Below, one piece after another: positions 1 to 5,466 of a stretch of 5,803 nucleotides of DNA (position 1 is the stretch's first letter; each line of letters starts with the position of its first letter). Below the pieces are notes generated by a model. It was not told the origin of the DNA, did not search any database, and was given only the letters and a program-made list of their open reading frames with translations. The translations under genes were made by a program, and so were the position numbers. The stretch comes from Rhodospirillaceae bacterium (GTDB lineage Bacteria; Pseudomonadota; Alphaproteobacteria; UBA8366; GCA-2717185). The DNA lies in NCBI GenBank assembly GCA_028817685.1, contig JAPPPC010000786.1, positions 1 through 5,803 of the forward strand, given 5' to 3'.

Positions 1-706
1 CGGGATAGAGCGCGTAGACCGTGAAACGGCTGCCGGCGTAGATCCGGTATTCTTCGCGCAAATCGACCACGACGACGCTGCCGGAAACTTCGGACCGCAA
101 GCGCAACTGCATTTCGTAGGCTTCTTCGTTGGTCCAGAAGACGCCGACTCTTTCGGCCATGTCCGGGAGCTTCAGGATCTCCTCGACCGGGTGATGTCGA
201 CAGTAAACCATCATGTCCCGCATGAATTGGTCTTGCGGGATACTGAATTCGGCGACATTCGACAGGCCGGTCCGGGGGTCAAGAATGAAATTGACGAGAA
301 CCCAACCGTCCGGCGCCAGGATCTCCGTTTCGTCGAACTGCGCGGAATCCGCCTTATCGACGGCGTCGATCAATTCTGTCGAAACTTTCGGAAACCCTTC
401 CTTGCCGCCGTAATAGTCGTAGACCACGCGGGCCGCCGAAGGCGCTTGAGGGTCGATCGTCAAATTGCGCTGCGAACCGACGCGGGCCACTTCGCTCGCA
501 TGGTGATCGAAACAGTGATGAGCGTCGGCAACGTAGGGCAGATTGGCGACGATGTCCGTGGAGCGAACGGGAAATGCGCCCTTCTGCATCTCGCGCGGTT
601 CCGCGAAGACCACGTCATCGATCAGCTCCTGCTCGTAAAGCAGGCCGCCGCACACCACGCCGTCGAAATCGGCCCGCGTTATCAGGCGATGTTTCTCGCT
701 TGTCAT
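1..706 (-). CDS. DHH-superfamily phosphoesterase (exopolyphosphatase/NrnB-like), 3' part cut by window edge
   Basis: The reverse strand encodes 235 residues from an ATG at 706, with no stop before the left edge, so the C-terminal part is missing. DHH motif I is visible as TRADFDG (residues 10-16, Asp13 and Asp15), a further acidic site as TDIVANLP (Asp51) and DAH (Asp61), the signature DHH triad as CFDHHAS (Asp67-His68-His69), and motif IV as AVDKADSAQ (Asp117, Asp120). These Asp and His residues bind two Mn/Mg ions in the family, which hydrolyses phosphodiester or phosphoanhydride bonds (oligoribonucleotides, cyclic nucleotides, polyphosphate). The likely role is a cytoplasmic phosphoesterase. 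The real substrate cannot be read from sequence, and the DHHA1 substrate domain would lie off the window. No signal peptide is seen. The start is supported by CGGAGA on the reverse strand, with GGAG about 9 nt before the ATG. An in-frame ATG at 730 would add eight residues but has a weaker ribosome site. The gene is divergent from the Sel1 gene. Confidence 0.88.
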   Translation of the reverse strand, partial: MTSEKHRLITRADFDGVVCGGLLYEQELIDDVVFAEPREMQKGAFPVRSTDIVANLPYVADAHHCFDHHASEVARVGSQRNLTIDPQAPSAARVVYDYYGGKEGFPKVSTELIDAVDKADSAQFDETEILAPDGWVLVNFILDPRTGLSNVAEFSIPQDQFMRDMMVYCRHHPVEEILKLPDMAERVGVFWTNEEAYEMQLRLRSEVSGSVVVVDLREEYRIYAGSRFTVYALYP

Positions 707-843
707 TCGGAATATCTCCGTCCCGGGCATTCGCTCGCATTTTCCCGTTATGCGCTCCTAATAGGCCGCATATTCGTTGAAAATTTACTAATACTGCGGC
801 ACGGTGCGGGAATCGAAGCTGTGTAAAGTTCGGGCGGTTTTTC

Positions 844-885
844 CCGGTAAACTGGCTCGCAGGTTAAACGTCGTGGCCGGTAAAA
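844..885. repeat. Three spaced GGT(T)AAA-type repeats in the Sel1 gene upstream region
   Basis: Within 51 bp upstream of the Sel1-protein start lie CCGGTAAAC (844-852), AGGTTAAAC (861-869) and CCGGTAAAA (877-885). Their starts are 17 and 16 bp apart, so the outer two are 33 bp apart, close to three helical turns. This could be a set of binding sites for a regulator in the divergent DHH/Sel1 intergenic region, or coincidence in a short stretch. The third copy runs into the probable ribosome binding site (AAGG, 885-888). I found no convincing -35/-10 pair for either divergent gene here. Confidence 0.25.
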
Positions 886-894
886 AGGTCTGAA

Positions 895-1263
895 ATGCGC
901 ATTATCGCGTTAACCCTGTCTTCCCTGATGCTGCTGTCTCTCACAGGCGCGCAGGCGCAAGATTTGAAGAAGGGGCTGAAGGCGTACAAAAGCGGTGACT
1001 ATGCGACCGCGATCAAGGAATGGCGGCCGCTGGCGGAGGCCGGCGATCCGGGCGCGCAGTACAATCTCGGCTTCAATTATGTTCAGGGTAAGGGTGTCGC
1101 CAGGGATTTGGTCCAAGCCTATTTCTGGTTCGAACTGGCGGCGCGCCAGGGCAGGGGCATTGCGACGCAACTCCGAGATGGTATTTCCAAATCGATGACG
1201 CCGGAGCAGCTTCAGGAAGCGCGTGCGAAAGTCGACGCGTGGACCAAACGAAAAAGGAATTGA
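895..1263 (+). CDS. Small secreted Sel1-like repeat protein
   Basis: This 122-residue protein has a classic Sec signal peptide: Arg2, a hydrophobic core at about residues 3-17, and an AQA|QD cleavage site after Ala21. The mature part is therefore about 101 residues in the periplasm. Residues 29-49 (YKSGDYATAIKEWRPLAEAG) form a TPR/Sel1-like helical unit. Residues 50-86 form one good Sel1 repeat, with AQYNLG at 54-59, the GKGV turn at 65-68 and the AYFWFELAARQG helix at 75-86. The tail (98-122) is charged and helical (MTPEQLQEARAKVDAW), as often found at the end of Sel1 proteins. Such repeats are protein-interaction scaffolds with no catalysis, so a partner cannot be named. AAGG lies about 6 nt before the ATG, and the signal peptide fixes this start. 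The antiporter gene follows in the same direction after 79 bp, so co-transcription is possible but unproven. Confidence 0.88.
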   Translation: MRIIALTLSSLMLLSLTGAQAQDLKKGLKAYKSGDYATAIKEWRPLAEAGDPGAQYNLGFNYVQGKGVARDLVQAYFWFELAARQGRGIATQLRDGISKSMTPEQLQEARAKVDAWTKRKRN

Positions 1264-1295
1264 TGCGTCCGAAATCTTTGGCGCATTGTCGTTGG

Positions 1296-1312
1296 AAGAT
1301 ATTCCATATCTT
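1296..1312. promoter_or_regulatory. Short perfect dyad upstream of the antiporter gene
   Basis: AAGATAT (1296-1302) and ATATCTT (1306-1312) form a perfect 7-bp inverted repeat around TCC. It is followed by TTTAAAATG, whose TAAAAT (1313-1318) resembles a -10 box. It lies 30 bp before the antiporter ATG in an otherwise featureless 79-bp gap. It could be an operator half-site pair or a weak RNA hairpin. The AT-rich stem and lack of a real T-run argue against an efficient terminator for the Sel1 gene. A matching -35 box is not clear. Confidence 0.3.
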
Positions 1313-1342
1313 TAAAATGCGGTTTTAACGGAGGCTCGGCCA

Positions 1343-3133
1343 ATGCTGCTGCTCGGCCAATCAGCAATCTATCTGTCGGCTGCGGTTCTCTCGGTCGCTC
1401 TGTTCAGCCGGCTCGGCTTCGGATCGGTTCTGGGGTATCTGGCCGCGGGCGTTGCGATTGGCCCTTGGGGATTCGCGCTGGTCGGTGATGTCGAGAGCAT
1501 TCTGCATTTTTCTGAATTCGGCGTCGTGTTGTTGCTGTTCCTGATCGGCCTCGAACTGCATCCGGCACGATTGTGGACCATGCGGCATGGCGTATTCGGG
1601 GCCGGCGGCGGGCAGGTACTTCTCTCCGCGGTCGTGATCGGGGGCTTTTGTTGGCTTTCCGGATTGCCCTGGCAGGTCGCATTGACAATCGGGCTCGGTT
1701 TATCGTTGTCATCGACCGCATTCGCGCTGCAGGTGCTAGCCGAAAAGGGGCAATTGACCGCCCGTCATGGCCGCACAGCGTTTTCCATACTGTTGTTCCA
1801 GGACATGGCCGCGATCCCGATCATCGCGCTGGTCCCGCTGTTGGCGGCTTTCGGCGGGTCCGGCGTCATGATCGATGTTCTCGCCGTCGCTAAGGTGTTC
1901 GGCGCCGTGGCGGCGGTGATCTTCGTCGGGCATTTTGCGTTGCTGCATGTGTTCCGCCTGGTAGCGCGGACGGGTATCGACGAAATCTTTACGGCGACGG
2001 CATTGCTCACGGTGATCGGCGTTGCGCTGCTGATGGAGAGTATCGGGCTGTCGATGGCGCTCGGCGCCTTCCTCGCCGGCGTATTGCTGGCGGATTCGGA
2101 GTTTCGTCACGCCCTGGAAGCTACGATCGAACCCTTCAAAGGGTTGCTGCTTGGCCTGTTCTTCATGGCGGTCGGCATGACGGTCAATTTCGGCTTGCTT
2201 GCGACTGAGATCGGCATGGTGTTGACCTTGGTCGCGGGGCTGATGGCTTGCAAATTTTGCGTGCTGCTGGGAGTCGGTGCGGCCGTTGGGCTGAATTGGC
2301 GCTCGCGACTGTATCTGGCGGTTTCGATCGCTCAAGGCGGCGAATTTGCGTTCGTCATTTTCGGAATCGCGGTCACCTCCGGCGTTATGCCGAAAGAACT
2401 GTCCGACCTGTTGATCCTCGTCGTCACCCTCTCGATGGCGGTGACGACCTTCCTGTTTCTGATACTGGAGCGGCTACCCACTCACGAAACGGCCGACATC
2501 GAAGTGTCCGAGATGCCGGTCGTCGAGGAAAACCGTGTCGTCATCGCCGGGTTTGGCCGATTCGGACAGATTGTCGGTCGCCTGCTGCAGGCCAAGAAGA
2601 TCGGTTTCACCGCTTTGGAGTCGAGCTCGGAACAGGTCGACTTCGTCCGCCGCTACGGCAACAAGATCTACTACGGGGATGCGTCGCGGCTCGAGTTCCT
2701 GCGTGCGGCGCGGGTCGACGAAGCCGCCTTCTTCGTGCTGGCGATCGACGATGTCGATACTTCAGTGCGGACGGCGGAAACGGTCATGCGTCACTTTCCC
2801 CAAGTCCGAATCCTGGCCCGGGCGCGGAACAGGGAGCATGTCTACAAGCTGATGGATGTCGGTGTGACCGATATATACCGTGAAACCTATGGGTCGAGCC
2901 TGGAGACGGCGGAAGATTTGCTGAACTTTCTCGGTCTGCCTTCGCGGGAAGCTGCCCGGGCGCGCTCCACATTCCGCGAACATGACGAGGACCGGTTGCT
3001 GTCGCAGCATGGCGCGCATCACGATCATGATTTGATCGCCGAACAATCGCGCGCCTGGCAGCGGGAATTGGAGGAGATCTTCGAGCAAGATGCCGAGGAT
3101 GAGGCGGCCGACGCCGCAAAGACGGCTTCCTGA
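1343..3133 (+). CDS. KefB/KefC-like CPA2 monovalent cation:proton antiporter with RCK domain
   Basis: This 596-residue inner-membrane protein exchanges or releases K+ against H+. Residues 1-378 are a CPA2 transporter domain with about 12-13 membrane segments. It contains GLELHP (69-74), the ion-path motif FQDMAAIP with Asp154, and HALEATIEPFKG (256-267), the cytoplasmic loop that in KefC contacts the regulatory domain. Residues 397-515 are a TrkA-N/RCK Rossmann domain: nucleotide loop GFGRFG (403-408), YYGDAS (443-448), AIDD (467-470), ARAR (492-495) and RET (513-515). A charged tail (about 535-596) includes a His-rich patch near 556-562. Length and order match E. coli KefB/KefC (about 600-620). 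GGAGG at 1330-1334, 8 nt before the ATG, fixes the start. No KefF/KefG-type quinone reductase gene is adjacent. Two gating positions differ from KefC (see findings), so glutathione control is uncertain. No specific symbol is given because kefB, kefC and ybaL homologues cannot be separated by eye. Confidence 0.93.
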   Translation: MLLLGQSAIYLSAAVLSVALFSRLGFGSVLGYLAAGVAIGPWGFALVGDVESILHFSEFGVVLLLFLIGLELHPARLWTMRHGVFGAGGGQVLLSAVVIGGFCWLSGLPWQVALTIGLGLSLSSTAFALQVLAEKGQLTARHGRTAFSILLFQDMAAIPIIALVPLLAAFGGSGVMIDVLAVAKVFGAVAAVIFVGHFALLHVFRLVARTGIDEIFTATALLTVIGVALLMESIGLSMALGAFLAGVLLADSEFRHALEATIEPFKGLLLGLFFMAVGMTVNFGLLATEIGMVLTLVAGLMACKFCVLLGVGAAVGLNWRSRLYLAVSIAQGGEFAFVIFGIAVTSGVMPKELSDLLILVVTLSMAVTTFLFLILERLPTHETADIEVSEMPVVEENRVVIAGFGRFGQIVGRLLQAKKIGFTALESSSEQVDFVRRYGNKIYYGDASRLEFLRAARVDEAAFFVLAIDDVDTSVRTAETVMRHFPQVRILARARNREHVYKLMDVGVTDIYRETYGSSLETAEDLLNFLGLPSREAARARSTFREHDEDRLLSQHGAHHDHDLIAEQSRAWQRELEEIFEQDAEDEAADAAKTAS

Positions 3134-3142
3134 CCGGCTTGC

Positions 3143-4249
3143 CTACCCAAGGAAGCGCGGCAGCCGGTCCAAAAACGCGTCAATGTCCGCCTCTGCCGTA
3201 AAGAGGTGCGCGGACACCCTGATCCGCCCGTTATCGCCCCAGACCAGGAACCCGTCTTCCTGCGCCCGCGTCACAAAGGGGTCGGTATCCGCCCATTCAA
3301 ATGCCGCGTTGGCGGCCTGTTCTACCGGGTCGGACGGTGTCATCACCGGAAGGCCTGCCTGTGCGATGCCGTCGACAAGACGGCCTGCCAAGGGCCTGAC
3401 ATGATCCGCAATCGCCTCGATCCCAAAGCTGTTCAAATAGTCGATCGATGCCTTCAAAAGATACGCGCCGAGATGCCCGACATTGCCGTACTCCGCGCGC
3501 TGCGCGTCGCCCTTGATTGCGTATCCTGCGACAGTGGAAGTGGCGGAATGCCAACCGACCCCGGAGGGTACAAAGTCGGGCCACCGTGCCCGGTTCCAGC
3601 CCAGCACGCCGTCATGCACCCCGAGCAGGAATTTGTAGCAACTGCTGACCACAAAATCGCAGAGGTCGCCGGGCACGGGCACGACGCCCAACGCGTGGCT
3701 TGCATCGACAAGCAGGGCTGTCGGCGTGCCGGACAAGGCGCTGGAAATCTTTGCGATGTCTATATGCTGGCCGGTCAAGGCGTTGACCTGACTGACATAG
3801 ACCAATCGCGTCTTCGAATCGCAGGCCGACAGCAAGCCGTCGATACCGATCGTCCATCCGTCGCAGGGTACGGTTCGTACGGTCACACCGATATCCGCGA
3901 TCCGGGCCAACGCGAAGCGGCCGGACGCGTAGTCCAAGGCCGCGACCACGGCGTTGTCGCCCGGCTGCCAGTCGATACTGGACACGACTTTCGCAATGGC
4001 CTCTGAGGCGTTGCCGGTCAGCGCGATATCCTGAGGCGTGAGATTCACCAGCGATGCGAGCTGTGTCCGAACTTCGTCGACGACGGCCCAATGCGCCCGG
4101 TACCCTTCCACCCCACGCGCTTTGTCCCGTGCGAAATGTTCGAACGCGGCGCGATGTGCCCGCAGCAGGGGGGGCTGTCCCCCGGTTGCCAGATGCACAA
4201 TATCGTCAAGACCGACAAAGTCTTCCTTGGGGGCGGGGAGGGTAGGCAT
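3143..4249 (-). CDS. Class V aminotransferase-fold PLP-dependent enzyme
   Basis: A 368-residue fold-type I PLP enzyme of the aminotransferase class V/cysteine desulfurase/kynureninase group, presumably cytosolic. Visible sites, numbered from the ATG at 4249: phosphate-cup segment TGNASEA (78-84), substrate-side loop VSQVNALTG (152-160), the PLP ring-nitrogen Asp in VDASH (Asp182, with His185), the Schiff-base lysine in SSCYKFLLG (Lys206), and a C-terminal RVSAHLF with Arg344 where the family binds the substrate carboxylate. All core PLP residues are present, so it should be active. The substrate is not predictable: no desulfurase-type catalytic-Cys loop is evident, and no sulfur or NAD genes adjoin. 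The frame is open to a TTG at 4291, but the extra 14 residues look non-conserved and this ATG begins a normal N-terminus; its ribosome site is weak (GGA about 8 nt upstream). TACAAT (4278-4283) could be a -10 box. The gene converges on the antiporter gene with a 9-bp gap. Confidence 0.87.
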   Translation of the reverse strand: MPTLPAPKEDFVGLDDIVHLATGGQPPLLRAHRAAFEHFARDKARGVEGYRAHWAVVDEVRTQLASLVNLTPQDIALTGNASEAIAKVVSSIDWQPGDNAVVAALDYASGRFALARIADIGVTVRTVPCDGWTIGIDGLLSACDSKTRLVYVSQVNALTGQHIDIAKISSALSGTPTALLVDASHALGVVPVPGDLCDFVVSSCYKFLLGVHDGVLGWNRARWPDFVPSGVGWHSATSTVAGYAIKGDAQRAEYGNVGHLGAYLLKASIDYLNSFGIEAIADHVRPLAGRLVDGIAQAGLPVMTPSDPVEQAANAAFEWADTDPFVTRAQEDGFLVWGDNGRIRVSAHLFTAEADIDAFLDRLPRFLG

Positions 4250-4317
4250 TTTCCCGATCCGATGTGGTGGCGAACATTGTACCGAAACCAAGCGTAGCTC
4301 GGTTCCTTAACGCCCAC

Positions 4318-4356
4318 AAAAACAAAGGGTTGAGACCTTTCGGCTCAACCCTTTGT
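4318..4356 (-). terminator. Rho-independent terminator of the tRNA transcripts
   Basis: A perfect 13-bp inverted repeat (4322-4334 and 4344-4356) encloses a 9-nt loop. On the reverse strand the hairpin is followed by TTTT and then GTGGG, which gives a short U-tract, while the forward strand has no T-run after it. It starts 6 nt beyond the CCA end of tRNA-Asn and ends transcription before the PLP-enzyme gene, which lies downstream on the same strand. Confidence 0.88.
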
Positions 4357-4362
4357 AAAAAT

Positions 4363-4438
4363 TGGCTCCGCGGGCAGGACTCGAACCTGCGACAGGGTGG
4401 TTAACAGCCACCTGCTCTACCAACTGAGCTACCGCGGA
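4363..4438 (-). tRNA. tRNA-Asn (anticodon GUU)
   Basis: The reverse strand folds into a complete 76-nt cloverleaf. It has a 7-bp acceptor stem (TCCGCGG with CCGCGGA), a GCTC/GAGC D-stem with the AGTTGGTA loop, a GGTGG/CCACC anticodon stem with loop CTGTTAA, and a GCAGG/CCTGC T-stem with TTCGAGT. The discriminator is G and CCA is encoded in the genome. Anticodon GTT lies at 4403-4405, reading Asn codons AAC and AAU. It has its own promoter upstream and a strong terminator just downstream. Confidence 0.98.
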
Positions 4439-4452
4439 TCAGATGCGCGCGG

Positions 4453-4481
4453 CTTATATCAGACCCTTGCGAGCTTGCAAA
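4453..4481 (-). promoter_or_regulatory. Sigma-70-like promoter for tRNA-Asn
   Basis: On the reverse strand TTTGCA (-35, 4476-4481) and TATAAG (-10, 4453-4458) are separated by exactly 17 bp. The predicted transcription start near 4446 lies about 8 nt before the tRNA 5' end, the same layout as for tRNA-Cys. The -35 box is only a partial match to TTGACA, and readthrough from the tRNA-Cys promoter is an alternative. Confidence 0.5.
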
Positions 4482-4514
4482 GACCTGCTGTGCCGCTGTA
4501 ATCGCGGGTCTTGC

Positions 4515-4588
4515 TGGAGGTGCGAGCCGGAATCGAACCGGCGTACGTGGATTTGCAATCCACTGCCTAACCACTCGGCCATCGCACC
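4515..4588 (-). tRNA. tRNA-Cys (anticodon GCA)
   Basis: The reverse strand gives a complete 74-nt cloverleaf. It has an acceptor stem GGTGCGA/TCGCACC, a short GCC/GGC D-stem, an anticodon stem GTGGA/TCCAC with loop TTGCAAA, and a GCCGG/CCGGC T-stem with TTCGATT. The discriminator is U, as expected for cysteine tRNA, and CCA is encoded. Anticodon GCA lies at 4554-4556. It precedes tRNA-Asn on the same strand by 76 nt and has a strong promoter of its own. Confidence 0.98.
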
Positions 4589-4604
4589 ACCTAACAAGGC
4601 GCGT

Positions 4605-4633
4605 GATATAGGCCGGGTAGACAGGCCGGTCAA
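4605..4633 (-). promoter_or_regulatory. Sigma-70-like promoter for tRNA-Cys
   Basis: On the reverse strand TTGACC (-35, 4628-4633) and TATATC (-10, 4605-4610) are separated by 17 bp. The predicted start, near 4598, is about 10 nt upstream of the mature tRNA-Cys 5' end. Both boxes are close to consensus and the position is right for a tRNA transcript. It may also read through to tRNA-Asn. Confidence 0.72.
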
Positions 4634-4661
4634 GTCGCGGGACGTCCCCGGTTTCGCCGGA

Positions 4662-4690
4662 TTGTCATCGGAAACGGCGAGGGATATAAA
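4662..4690 (+). promoter_or_regulatory. Sigma-70-like promoter for the methyltransferase-like gene
   Basis: TTGTCA (-35, 4662-4667) and TATAAA (-10, 4685-4690) are separated by 17 bp, and each matches five of six consensus bases. The start would be near 4697, giving a leader of about 115 nt before the ATG at 4813. It is divergent from the tRNA-Cys promoter, with the two -35 boxes about 28 bp apart. The leader holds tandem AGGTTAA copies (4739-4751) and a palindrome by the start codon. Confidence 0.6.
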
Positions 4691-4812
4691 TGAGCGATTC
4701 TGCCGGCATGCTTCTTTCCCAGGTTTCCGAAATCGGTCAGGTTAAGGTTAACGAAAGTGAAAGACTATGCGGGTCATGATCGACCGTCGCTGATGCGAGG
4801 AGAGCGCTCTCG

Positions 4813-5466
4813 ATGAATTTCGAAGATGCAAGACGGATCATGGTTGAGAGCCAGCTGCGGCCCAATCGGGTCACCAATGAGGCTGTGCTGGCGGCCATGG
4901 GAACGCTGCCGCGCGAGCAGTTCGTGCCGGAGGCGCAACGGCCTGTTGCTTATGTTGACGAGGATTTAGCGATCGCGCCGGGTCGCTGCATCATGGAGCC
5001 GCTTATTCTGGCGCGCCTGGTACAAGCCGCGGCGCCGAAACCGGAGGAATTGTGCCTGGTTGTGGGCGCCGGGACGGGATACACGGCAGCCGTTTTCGCG
5101 CGCCTGTGCGCCACCGTTTTCGCGTTGGAAAGCGACGGAGCCTTGGCGAGCTCGACCTCGGCATTGCTGTCGGATCTGGTCCTGGACAACATCGTCATCG
5201 TAGAAGGTGCGTTGGCAGAAGGCTTGCCTAAACAGGGACCCTACGACGTCATCATGGTGAATGGTGGGGTCGGAATGCTGCCCGATGCGCTGACCGATCA
5301 ACTCGCCGAAGGTGGGCGGATGGTGACGGTTATGGTCGACGAGGCCGGCGTGGGCCGTGCCGTGCTCATCGGGCGCGGCGCCACCGGTATTTCGCAGCGC
5401 GTGTTGTTCGATGCGTCGATCCCTGTCCTGCCCGAGTTTGAAAAAGAGGCAGGTTTTGTGTTTTAG
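4813..5466 (+). CDS. Protein-L-isoaspartate O-methyltransferase family protein (divergent, tolC-linked type)
   Basis: A 217-residue class I SAM-dependent methyltransferase of the PCMT family, about the usual 205-220 residues and cytosolic. The N-terminus (ARRIMVESQLRPNRVTNEAVLAAMGTLPREQFVP, about residues 6-39) is typical of PCMT. SAM motif I is VVGAGTGY (83-90), the acidic residue after strand 2 is Glu106, motif II is YDVIMVNGG (144-152), and motif III is LPDALTDQLAEGGRMV (156-171). Classical enzymes repair isoaspartyl residues and carry GQTISQP at the substrate pocket. Here the matching loop is GRCIMEP (57-63), so Ser and Gln are Met61 and Glu62, and the TAA after motif II is NGG. SAM binding looks intact, but isoaspartate repair is doubtful and another acceptor is possible. 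AGGAG (4798-4802) lies 10 nt before the ATG, and the N-terminal match supports this start. A TolC-family gene follows after 141 bp. Confidence 0.88.
   Translation: MNFEDARRIMVESQLRPNRVTNEAVLAAMGTLPREQFVPEAQRPVAYVDEDLAIAPGRCIMEPLILARLVQAAAPKPEELCLVVGAGTGYTAAVFARLCATVFALESDGALASSTSALLSDLVLDNIVIVEGALAEGLPKQGPYDVIMVNGGVGMLPDALTDQLAEGGRMVTVMVDEAGVGRAVLIGRGATGISQRVLFDASIPVLPEFEKEAGFVF

Noticed and set aside
191..826. Long forward-strand open frame of 211 codons
   Set aside because: It is antisense to the DHH phosphoesterase, whose motifs are unmistakable on the reverse strand, and its translation has no recognisable domain.
1736..2335. Reverse-strand open frame of 199 codons, rich in Gln, Arg and His
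   Set aside because: This composition is the usual shadow of a hydrophobic membrane protein gene (the antiporter) read backwards.
3206..4006. Forward-strand open frame of 266 codons
   Set aside because: It is antisense to the class V PLP enzyme, which carries intact catalytic motifs, and it has no plausible domain of its own.
4322..4356. Terminator acting in both directions
   Set aside because: The forward strand lacks a T-run after the stem, and no forward transcript is expected to arrive there.
4363..4588. tRNA genes as an integration site for a mobile element
   Set aside because: No integrase, direct repeat of a tRNA 3' end or foreign-looking DNA is visible next to either tRNA.
4443..4745. 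Forward-strand open frame of 100 codons
   Set aside because: It runs antisense across tRNA-Cys and both flanking promoters. The peptide is the translated complement of a tRNA, a common false gene call.
4740..4752. CtrA-type binding site at GGTTAAGGTTAAC
   Set aside because: The two TTAA cores are 2 bp apart, not the 7 bp of the CtrA consensus.
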